64,000 nucleotides of DNA, from the NCBI GenBank assembly GCA_022457065.1, contig JAJGBQ010000007.1, forward strand, positions 248,001 through 312,000. The letters are read 5' to 3'. Positions 56,611 through 64,000 of the stretch are shown piece by piece (the stretch's first letter is position 1; every line of letters begins with the position of its first letter). The DNA comes from Curvularia sp. ZM96. Its lineage: Eukaryota; Ascomycota; Dothideomycetes; Pleosporales; Pleosporaceae. The notes beneath the pieces were generated by a model that saw only the letters and a list, made by a program, of their open reading frames with translations, had not been told where the DNA came from and ran no database searches. A program made the position numbers and the translations under genes.

Positions 56611-56982
56611 GCGCATCGCTAGTCTCGCCAATAGCCTCGGCGAAACCAGGATCACCTTCTAGAAAGGAAGGCATAAAGGCACTCTAATCTAAGGCGGAAG
56701 TACTAGGCATTAGGCCACCCTCTAAGGTAGACACCTCCTAATTCACCCACTCTATCGCCTCTAGAGCCTCGATGTCCTCTATAAACTTTCCTAACTTATC
56801 AATCTACTATTACTTACAACGTTTTAATAACTTTCGTTGTTTGCGAAGACGGTCTTTCTTCGCACGAGCCGCTATTAATGACTACAAGGCCGCAGCTTCT
56901 ACTACATCCGCATCCGCTTCTTGCTACTCTAGACGCGCGAGCTCTTAATCTAGTTTTTCGAAGTTCGGAACTAGAACCTCTA

Positions 56983-58803
56983 AGCTCGGACACCGAGTAG
57001 TGGCCACCCCCAGTAGTGGCCACCCCAACTACTCCACCAACAATAACTTTTTTTGAATTTTGAAGCTATCCACCACCACCAAAACGTGTCTAATATGGCC
57101 AATCGTGAAGTCTCTATTCAATCTGCTATCCGCGATTATCATGCTGGTGTTTTTAAATCACAGAAAGCTGCTGCTGCCGCGTACAGCGTCCCGCGATCAA
57201 CACTCCGCCACCGTCTCGCTGGGCGAGTTCAACGCGTAATAGCTCACCGCCACGAGCAGCGATTATCACTAGATCAAGAAATTAAACTTGTTAACTGGAT
57301 CCTATATGAAGATAGCTGCGCGCGCCCACCTAGCCATACGCTCCTTCGGCAAATGGTGATCCGGATACTCGATCAGAACGGTGATACTGCTCCACTTAGC
57401 AAGTATTGGATCTCTAGCTTTCTACGCCGTAATCCACGCGTCTACTTAGTCGTCGGCCGGACGATCGAAACTGCTAGGGCTAAGGCAGCGACGCCAGACG
57501 CGATCGGAGCTTTCTTTGAGCTCTTTGAGCAGACGCGATCGCGACTTAACGTCTGTTACGCGGATATCTATAATATGGATGAGACTGGGATCGCGCTGGG
57601 CGTCTGCAGTAACTCTTAAGTAGTTGCTTCAGCTACTAAACGCAAGGCTTACGTCTAATCGCCAGAAACGCGCGAGTGGGTATCAATTATTGAGTGCGTC
57701 TCAGCTACTGGGGCTAAGTTATCACCAGTAATTGTCTTTAAGGGCCAAAATCTTCAGTCAAGCTGGTTCCCATCACAGGCTATACCTGAGTGGTACTACA
57801 CCACGTCAGCTAATGGCTGGACGTCTAACGATATCGGATTTGAGTGGTTATCACGGATATTTATCGCAGAAACTACTGATTGCGCTGCTGATCGCGCTGC
57901 TCAACTACGCAATCGACTACTAATACTTGATGGCCATGGATCTCATATTACTCCAGAATTCATGTGGGCTTGCTATCAGCACTCTATATATCTATTATAC
58001 CTGCCTGCTCACTCCTCTCATATACTCCAGCCACTTGATCTAGCTCCGTTCTCTGTCACCAAGTCTAGCTATCGCAATCAGATCCAGGCCCTCGCTGCGC
58101 TTGACGACGCTGCACCAATCAAGAAGCAAGCTTTTATATCAATCTACTGTCAGGCGCGAGAGGCTGGGCTATCTGATCGGGTGATACGGGCTGGCTGGCG
58201 GGCATTAGGGCTGTCTCCATATAACCCAAGGCTTGTTCTGGAGTCTTCGCAGATCTAGACGCGCCCAATTACTCCACCACCACTAGAACAGCTAAGTAAT
58301 AGTAGTATAGACGGCCCAAGTACACCACAGCAGTCTCGCGATATATACCACGCGCAGCAGTAGCTTCTACAGTCAGAGCTACTGTCGCGATCTACCCGCC
58401 AGTTACTCGCCAAGGCTAGTAAGGCTATTGATATCAAAAATACTCAAGTAGCAGAGCTATAACTACGCAATAATCAGCTAGAATAGCAGCTTCAGACTAT
58501 CCAGCATCATCACCAGCGAAGAAAACGAGTTCAACAAGATCCTAATCAGCGTTTTGCTGATCGCGAAGCAGTAAGGCTCGCGATAGAAGCTGCTGCTGCT
58601 GAAACAGTCAAAACTACTAGACAGCAGCAAAGAAAAACTACTACAACTAGGCAGATTACTTCTAGTAGTACTGCTTTTAATTCTATGTGTAGCAAGTGGC
58701 GAATTTAATCGTTGTTACTGCGATATTTGGCTTCAAAGTTTGGTGACGCTGTTTTGATTGGGGTGGCCACTACTGGGTGTGGCCACTACTCGGTGTCCGA
58801 GCT
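56983..58803 (+). mobile_element. TIR-5: pogo/Fot1-like DNA transposon (1,821 bp)
   Basis: Inverted termini start AGCTCGGACACCGAGTAGTG, at 56983 and inverted at 58803, with TA at 56981-56982 and 58804-58805. Each terminus carries two AGTAGTGGCCAC units. It is inserted in the antisense ORF of LTR-1. Mutation is moderate. Confidence 0.92.
57095..58708 (+). pseudogene. TIR-5 transposase with RIP-type stops
   Basis: It starts at ATG 57095 (MANREVSIQSAIRDYHAG) and ends at TAA 58706-58708, 538 codons with no net frameshift. The psq-type HTH is KAAAAAYSVPRSTLRHR; the CENP-B-type HTH lies at about residues 60-130. The first catalytic Asp is in YNMDETGI, the second in LLILDGHGSH and the third in HILQPLDL, 35 residues apart. 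The C-terminal coiled coil lacks the CCHC knuckle of TIR-2 and TIR-4. About six in-frame TAA/TAG stops occur (first at 57617-57619), at positions expected from CAA/CAG. Otherwise the domain is well preserved, so mutation was light. Confidence 0.87.
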
Positions 58804-59027
58804 TACTAGAACGCACGACTTTACCCCATTACGATAACAATTTCTATACTCTTTCTTTAACAACGATATCTAGCACTCTAAATTCTTCTTTACGTAATAT
58901 TAATAAGAAACTATCGCGAGTTCCCTAGTTTAGTTAATTCGATCACCAAGCGCGTGACGATGGGCAGTACTCCTAGACACTATAATAGTTAGCTTATAAG
59001 AATATAAAGCTAGAAAGAGGAGGATAG
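58804..59027 (+). other. LTR-1 3' internal end and polypurine tract
   Basis: This holds the start of the antisense ORF and the purine tract AGAAAGAGGAGGATAG directly before the 3' LTR (about 59012-59027). The tract is the expected plus-strand primer site. Confidence 0.65.
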
Positions 59028-59478
59028 TGTTACGAACCTAAGCAGAGAGGACAGCGCAAGATATAGAAAGAATAAAGGAAGGGACTATGTCTAAGACCTC
59101 TTTTAGAGGAAGGGATATACTTAGCTAATAACGTATAAGTAATTATATATCCTATAGGCTTAGTAGAACGCTACTATAGGACATGTCACGTGTGTCCTAC
59201 AGATCCTATATAATCTCATAACGTTCCACGCATAGGACACTATAAGACACTATAGAATAGTGTAGAACATAGGATATTTACTTAGTATATAGGAATAGAC
59301 ATTAGGCCCTTATAGCTCGATGTGTTTAACTTAAGTTACGAGTATAAGTACCTACAATACAATAGTTACTTGTAGAGATACTGTTTATATCACCCTGTTG
59401 CTTTATCCGCGAAAACTAACCTCAGAGTCTTGACACCAGAAGTCTTATATTACTTCCACTCAAGATCCACTCTTAACA
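59028..59478 (+). repeat. LTR-1 3' LTR
   Basis: 451 bp, TGTTACGAACC...TTAACA, preceded by a polypurine tract and followed by the TSD GCTTC. It is less RIP-altered than the 5' LTR and keeps its terminal CA. It contains CACGTG centred in an inverted repeat ATAGGACA...TGTCCTA near 59175-59200. Confidence 0.9.
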
Positions 59479-60973
59479 GCTTCATGCTTAGCGTCGTGAA
59501 TCGCTCAAGAAGGATCTTTAGTAGAGCCTCGTATAAGGAGGGAAGAAGGAGGAGTACTATACAGGATAGATCTCGCGAGTGGATAACGCTGCTAGCCTGT
59601 ATCTGCGCTAATAGATCTTACCTCGAGCCTGCCTTAATCTACCAGTCAGCCTCAGGGTCTATACAGGACACCTGGCTGCAGGCCCTTGATCCAGATACAC
59701 ATCAGATCCGAGTGTCCTCATCACCTTCTGGCTGGACGAACAATAAGATAGGCCTCGCGTGGCTGCAGCAGGTGTTTAATCGCAGTACAAGGGCGAAGGC
59801 ACGCTCCTCCTACCGATTACTTATCCTTGACGGCCATGGATCTCACCTTACAATAGATTTTATTAATTATTGTGATCAGAATAAGATCCTCCTCGCAGTC
59901 TATCCTCCTCACTCAACCCACACGCTGCAGCCTCTCGACGTTAGCATGTTCAAGCCTCTCTCAACAGCGTACTCGAACGAGGTTTCTACCTTTATAGATA
60001 GGAGTCAAGGCCTCACCTCAATAAGTAAGAGGGACTTCTTCCCCCTCTTCTACCAAGCCTGGCAGACCTCCTTCAAGGAAACAACAATCCTGAACGCCTT
60101 CAAGGCTACAGGGATATCGCCTTTAAACCTAGAAGTAATCCTTTAGCGCTTCTCTATTTCTGATCCTACGAGCGATAGTGACTCCTCAGCCCTCAGTGCC
60201 TCTAATTAGAGGAAGATAGAGCGTCTGCTGCGTCAGGTAGTCGCTAATTAGGGCGATAGGCAGGTCAAAAGGCTCAGCCAGGTCCTTCACTCAAGTTCTG
60301 TTCAAAACAGTCTCCTTAAGGATAAAGTAAGGAAGCTGAGGGAGGCTCTGATTAATAAGAGAACGCGCAGGAAACGAGGCAAGCCTCTACCCCTGCAGGA
60401 GCCTGAGGAGTATTATGGTAGAGCTGTATTTTGGTCTCCAAGGAAGGTGAAGGAGGCGCGTGATCGCCTGCAACTTCAGGAGAAGGAGCAGGAGCAGCTA
60501 CAACTCCAAAAAGCTGATACGATGAGGCAACGTGAGGAGATAAGGCAGGCAAAGACAAGGGAGAAGGAGCAGAGGCGTTAGGCGAGGCTTGCAGCGAGCC
60601 TAATGAGGCAGAAGGAGAGGGAGGAGAAGGCTACTGAAAAGGCCTTGAGGATCGCGGCTCGCAAGGCTACAAAACAACTTCAAAGAGCTATTAAAACTTC
60701 CTAAAGGGGTAAGAGAAGGAGCTCCAAGGCTCCTATAAAGACTACTCGAAAAAAGAGGCCTATCGCGAGGCCTCAAAGTAGTGAGAAGCCTCAGGGAGGT
60801 GCTGCAGGCTTACCACCTTCAACCTCGCGTCGCGGCCGCGCGATTAGAACTCCAACTCAATTTCTATAGCTATATATATATATCAAGGCCTAATAACCTC
60901 ACCTCTAAAATATATCATGATAATAACTATTTGGCGTGGCTCTAGAGCCTCATTTATGAGGTTGTTTTGGTGA

Positions 60974-61038
60974 GGCCGCGCGTGCGCGAGGTGGTTGTGT
61001 GCGCGAGGTGGTTGTGTGCGCGAGGTGGTGGGGCACGG
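60974..61038 (-). repeat. Right TIR of TIR-1, with three copies of the 17-bp direct repeat
   Basis: The inverted terminus is 65 bp and holds CACCTCGCGCACACAAC-type units three times, against two on the left. The exact 17-bp difference indicates gain or loss of one unit. Confidence 0.9.
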
Positions 61039-61040
61039 TA

Positions 61041-61467
61041 GGGGCGTCAAGCTTCGCCCTTCGCACGCTTAACCAAGCTTGACATGCCGCCTTTCCCGCT
61101 ATCCACCAATCAGTACTTATTGTGACTCCGGACAAAATCGGCGCTGGGTTAGTAGTTTTGTTTCGAGCAAGTGTTCTCTTAAGAAACGATTACTGTGCGG
61201 GGAAATATGGGGTCACTGGGGTAGCGTAGCCGAGACGTCGAAAAGTGCCTCGAACCGAGCCAGGAATGACGACGATACAGTCGAGATGGATCTGGCTTGT
61301 GGCGTCCATTACGTCTCCCCTACGATCTTTCCGGGGACAGTAAAACTCCCGTCACCTCCTTATAACAGCCTTCTCAATACTGTCCTACACTATCTGCTGA
61401 CAACTGCTTTCGTTTTGGTTGTATTGTAATTGCTAATTTCTAAAACAAGAAGCTAGTGTCATTTCCC
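61041..61467 (+). promoter_or_regulatory. Upstream region of the acetate-transporter gene
   Basis: Host sequence resumes immediately after the nest. GCGGGG at 61197-61202 and CTGGGG at 61216-61221 fit the CreA site consensus SYGGRG, plausible for a carbon-repressed acetate transporter, but both are short motifs. The end of TIR-1 lies only ~430 bp from the start codon, so the upstream promoter may have been displaced. No gene is supported within it. Confidence 0.3.
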
Positions 61468-62490
61468 ATGTCTGATACGTCAAAAATGGATCACGAGAAA
61501 GTTGAGAGCAATGGCGTGGAGATGGCAGCCGACGGCTCACCTTTGAGCCGTCAGCTGACTGTAGCTTTAACTCCAGAGCAGTACGAGCGGCTCTTCTTCC
61601 AGCCGTCGGCTCCTCGTCGCGGTGATCTGGCTAAGAAATTTGGTAAGAGCTGCCGGGTGCATGAGCTTGAAACCCTAAATATTGACACTGCCGGTAGCCA
61701 ATCCAACCTTACTTGGCCTAATCGGTTTTCTGGTACCATATACCTCTACGATACTCATCCTCTGCGGCTGCCAGGGAGCCGTCGCTCCACAAAGTCTAGT
61801 TGGCCTCAGTGCAGACTACTACTTTTTTGGAGCCCTTGCTATGAATCTCGCTGGAATTGCAGAGTTTGTGCTTGGTAATAGTACGTTCTCGATGCAATGG
61901 CAATTCCTTCAGCTTACAGAAAACTAACTTTGATAAAGCATTCCCGATGGCTGTTTTCATCGTTTACGGTAGCCATTGGGGCAGCCTGGCATATCAGCAA
62001 GATCCGATCCACCAGACCACGTCCGCTTTCGAGGAATTGGGAGGGGCTTATGGGGCAGCTTATAATTCTTCCCAGGGTTTCCATAACGTTGCAATGTGAG
62101 TGCATACACTGGCTTTAGACGCAGTCAGCACCAGTACCTTGCGTTAGCGTCTAACAATCCCTCAGGGTTCTCGCCAGTTTTGTATTTCTGATTGGCACGA
62201 TTCGTGTTAATTTCCTTTTCACACTGACCTTTTTTGGCCTCGTCATGCTGTTCTCGTTCATTGCTGCTGCGGACTTCAACCTTGCTTCTCATGGTGCCAA
62301 GGCGGACATTGATCATATCAACATGTTGTTGCGAGTCGCTGGTGGGTTCGGCTTCCTTGGGCTGATTTCTGGGTGGTACCTTGCCATCCTTACAGTTTGT
62401 GAGGCTGTTAGCATTCCATGCCCATTGCCTGTGTTCGATTTGAGCAGTAGGGTTTTCCCAAAGAAAGAAAAGGTTAGCCAGGGCAGTTAA
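61468..62490 (+). CDS. GPR1/FUN34/YaaH-family acetate transporter, four exons
   Basis: Six-helix plasma-membrane transporter family that carries acetate/succinate (yeast Ady2/Ato1 type). Proposed exons are 61468-61642, 61698-61880, 61939-62095 and 62166-62490 (840 nt, 279 residues). Introns are 55, 58 and 70 nt with donors GTAAGA, GTACGT and GTGAGT and acceptors GTAG, AAAG and TCAG; intron 2 has a CTAAC branch site. The family signature appears as ANPTLLGLIGF across intron 1. Further family segments are LGNTFPMAVFIVYG across intron 2, GSHWGSLAYQQDP, a hydrophobic VLASFVFLIGTIR helix, and GGFGFLGLISGWYLAI. The 5' start at ATG 61468 (MSDTSKMDHEKV) is preferred; the upstream in-frame codon is GTG. 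Splice sites are inferred by frame and family conservation. Confidence 0.88.
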
Positions 62491-62961
62491 GGCAGGGATG
62501 TGAGTTGCCGCTCCAGATTCTAAACGAGATATCAGCTTGGTACATCAAATACGGGTTTTAGATTGCGCCAATGTTGTACATAGAACATGTACACTCAACC
62601 CGTGAAATTTGGAGCAATCTTTCCAAAAAGCTTCCATTGATGGAATTGTATGCAGCGTGATGTGATGCATGCGTCATCTTCTGTTGAACCCGGTGGCTGA
62701 ATGTCGTTTATTTCGCCGGGTTGATCACTGAACAGCATTGTGGAGATCTAGGGTCTGTATGCGCGGGGTAACAGGGTATTCTCCCTTTCCAGCGGCAAAA
62801 GGCGGAGCATGGTTTGATCAGGAACAAGACGGGGTTCTCGCGTATGTATTTTGCCGATCAATCAATATCAGTAAGCTGAGCGACAGCAGGACATAAAGGG
62901 TCGACCACCTCTGGTGGCATCAATCGCGTCAAGCTGCAATAGTGTGAACTCATCAGCCACG
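62491..62961 (+). promoter_or_regulatory. Intergenic and upstream region of the GH3 gene
   Basis: No gene is supported. GCGGGG at 62763-62768 fits the CreA consensus and GGCTGA near 62695 resembles an XlnR-type GGCTRR box. Both are short motifs that could be chance. Confidence 0.25.
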
Positions 62962-64000
62962 ATGCGCTTCCCTTCTACCGCAGTGGTTCTTGGAGCCTCA
63001 TTGGTATCTACATCGTACGCAATTGGCCCTGATTGCGTTCGTGGGCCATTGAGCAACAACACCATTTGCGACGTCAATGCATCACCTTCTAAGAGGGCTG
63101 CGGCTCTTGTCGCAGCCATGCAAACACAAGAGAAGCTGGACAATCTTGTCAGGTACGCATCTGCAGACAATCTTTTCTGAGAACATGTCCCTAATGGAAA
63201 TAGCAAATCCAAGGGTGTACCTCGCCTAGGTCTCCCAGCATACAATTGGTGGGGTGAAGCTCTACATGGTGTGGCCGGTGCACCAGGAATCAACTTTACT
63301 GGAGCCTACAGCAAGGCTACATCCTTCCCTATGCCGTTGATGATGGCGGCTGCCTTCGATGACGACCTCATCTTTAAGGTCGCTAATATCATTGGAAATG
63401 AAGCTCGAGCATTCGGAAATGGTGGCGTCGCCCCTGTAGACTACTGGACCCCAGACATCAACCCATATCGCGATCCTCGCTGGGGCCGTGGCTCCGAGAC
63501 TCCTGGAGAGGACATCCTCCGAATCAAAAAGTACACCAAGAGTCTCCTCGCTGGACTTGAGGGTGACAAAGCCCAGAGGAAAATTATTGCGACTTGTAAA
63601 CACTACGTGGGTTACGACATGGAGGCCTGGGGTGGCGTCGATCGACACAACTTCAGTGCGAAGATCACGATGCAGGATTTGGCCGAGTATTACATGCCGC
63701 CATTCCAGCAGTGCGCACGTGATTCAAAAGTTGGGTCGTTCATGTGCAGCTACAATGCAGTCAACGGCGTCCCAACGTGTGCTGACACCTACGTTCTTGA
63801 AACAATCTTGAGAGATCACTGGAACTGGACGGATAGCAACAACTACATTACTAGTGACTGCGAGGCTGTTGCCGACATCTCTGAGAACCACAAATATGTC
63901 AAGACTCTTGCGGAAGGCACAGCACTTGCTTTCACTAAGGGCATGGATCTTAGCTGCGAATACACGGGGTCATCAGATATTCCAGGAGCTTGGAAACAGG
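62962..64000 (+). CDS. Secreted GH3 glycoside hydrolase, xylan beta-xylosidase type (3' partial)
   Basis: Predicted extracellular exo-xylosidase that releases xylose from xylo-oligosaccharides. Exon 1 is 62962-63152, intron 63153-63203 (51 nt, donor GTACGC, acceptor ATAG), and exon 2 runs from 63204 past the window end, giving about 328 codons in view. Residues 1-20 form a signal peptide (MRFPSTAVVLGASLVSTSYA). GH3 landmarks in order are GVPRLGLPAYNWWGEALHG, the DINPYRDPRWGRGSETPGED segment, CKHYVGYDMEAWGGVDRH, and MCSYNAVNGVPTCAD. The likely nucleophile Asp is in NYITSDCEAV. Full-length enzymes of this type are about 750-800 residues, so more than half lies outside. The gene is clean of RIP and is the second secreted plant-cell-wall enzyme gene bordering the nest. 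Confidence 0.93.

Larger units (their letters stand above)
56594..58983 (-). pseudogene. LTR-1 antisense ORF: Zn2Cys6-like cluster plus coiled coil, split by TIR-5
   Basis: It lies on the strand opposite gag-pol, just inside the 3' LTR. The likely start is an ATA (mutated ATG) at 58983-58981; the end is TAA at 56596-56594. Removing TIR-5 and one TA leaves 567 nt, exactly 189 codons. The N-terminal part has a Cys pattern in which mutated Cys read as Tyr: C-X2-C-X6-C-X8-C-X2-C-X7-C (TAT, TAC, TGC, TAT, TGT, TGC). That fits a fungal Zn(II)2Cys6 cluster. A charged coiled coil follows (FEKLDQELARLE with Gln now a stop; AARAKKDRLRKQRKLLK), then an acidic Ser/Thr-rich tail. About eight in-frame TAA/TAG stops suggest RIP. 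Coding status is inferred from the conserved layout in the other elements. Confidence 0.6.
13665..59478 (+). mobile_element. LTR-1: Ty3/Gypsy retrotransposon (about 6.95 kb without nested insertions)
   Basis: Two 451-bp LTRs (13665-14115 and 59028-59478) begin TGTTACGAACC. The right one ends TTAACA; the left ends TTAATA, the RIP-type change of CA to TA. The TSD GCTTC is intact at 13660-13664 and 59479-59483. Internal order on the plus strand is gag, protease, RT, integrase, chromodomain, then an antisense ORF and a purine tract (AGAAAGAGGAGGATAG) before the 3' LTR. Four elements have inserted: LTR-2, TIR-2, LTR-5 and TIR-5. Subtracting them and their TSDs leaves 6,947 bp. Confidence 0.92.
13179..60869 (+). 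pseudogene. Pogo/Fot1-like transposase of TIR-1, split by LTR-1 and carrying RIP-type stops
   Basis: The gene starts at ATG 13179 (MSNIEAAIAAINALEPGE), a psq-type helix-turn-helix (TYTEVAKRFGVDRSTLSQRH), and runs to 13664 at IYNIDEKGF, the first catalytic Asp block. It resumes at 59479-59483 after LTR-1 with MLSVVNRSRRIF. The second Asp is in LLILDGHGSH and the third in HTLQPLDV, 35 residues apart (DD35D). The C-terminal part is a long Gln/Glu/Lys/Arg coiled coil ending at TAG 60867-60869. After LTR-1 and one TSD are removed the frame is 1,872 nt, exactly 624 codons, so there are no net indels. Seven in-frame stops lie in the first ~162 codons and about five in the remaining ~462, all TAA/TAG as expected from CAA/CAG/TGG. 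It is inactive. Confidence 0.88.
13090..61038 (+). mobile_element. TIR-1: outermost pogo/Fot1-like DNA transposon (2,130 bp once nested insertions are removed)
   Basis: The terminal inverted repeats start CCGTGCCCCACCACC, at 13090 and inverted at 61038. They are flanked by TA at 13088-13089 and 61039-61040, the Tc1/mariner target duplication. LTR-1 interrupts the element between 13664 and 59479. Removing it and one GCTTC copy leaves 2,130 bp, almost the size of TIR-3 (2,140 bp). It carries one transposase on the plus strand. Confidence 0.92.

Noticed and set aside
13090..61038. A single giant mobile element (Starship-like) of ~48 kb
   Set aside because: No tyrosine recombinase or cargo genes were seen, and all content is explained by nested standard elements with their own TSDs.
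1..64000. tRNA, rRNA or other structured RNA genes
   Set aside because: No cloverleaf with a GGTTCGAAT-type arm or rRNA-like segment was noticed by eye, but a covariance-model scan could not be run, so small RNAs may have been missed.

Overview
The window is from a filamentous ascomycete (Pezizomycotina, probably Dothideomycetes/Pleosporales; the class is inferred). The evidence is short 51-80 nt spliceosomal introns, secreted plant-cell-wall enzymes (a CBM1-bearing cellobiose dehydrogenase and a GH3 xylosidase-type enzyme), and a large TA-rich block whose coding remnants carry TAA/TAG where CAA/CAG/TGG is expected and Tyr where Cys is expected. That pattern is the hallmark of repeat-induced point mutation (RIP).

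Layout. 1-299: 3' end of a pogo/Fot1-like DNA transposon. 300-13087: host sequence with the cellobiose dehydrogenase gene (+), a three-exon gene for a ~1,650-residue coiled-coil protein (-), and a decayed SDR remnant (-). 13090-61038: one contiguous ~48 kb nest of transposons. 61041-64000: host sequence with a four-exon GPR1/FUN34/YaaH acetate-transporter gene (+) and the 5' part of a secreted GH3 gene (+) that runs off the window.

The nest resolves almost completely from target-site duplications (TSDs). TIR-1 (13090-61038, TA TSD) contains LTR-1 (13665-59478, TSD GCTTC). LTR-1 contains LTR-2 (15506-22805, TSD ATTAC), TIR-2 (22958-43451, TA), LTR-5 (44316-53553, TSD TAATA) and TIR-5 (56983-58803, TA). 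TIR-2 contains TIR-3 (23378-25517, TA) and LTR-3 (26569-43060, TSD CACGC). LTR-3 contains LTR-4 (30355-39452, TSD TATAC), which contains TIR-4a (30540-32385, TA). LTR-5 contains TIR-4b (48133-49979, TA), the sibling of TIR-4a. The deepest path has six levels. All LTR elements are Ty3/Gypsy type; all TIR elements carry pogo/Fot1-like transposases.

Two points stand out. First, all five Gypsy elements carry an extra ORF on the antisense strand between the end of pol and the 3' LTR, tail-to-tail with pol. In three divergent element types it can be read as a Zn(II)2Cys6 (Gal4-type) cluster, or part of one, followed by a charged coiled coil. Second, TIR-4a and TIR-4b look identical except for one base in a G run and show no RIP, although they sit inside heavily RIP-mutated hosts. 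TIR-4b keeps a full 548-codon transposase ORF, so it is the only element here that looks potentially active.
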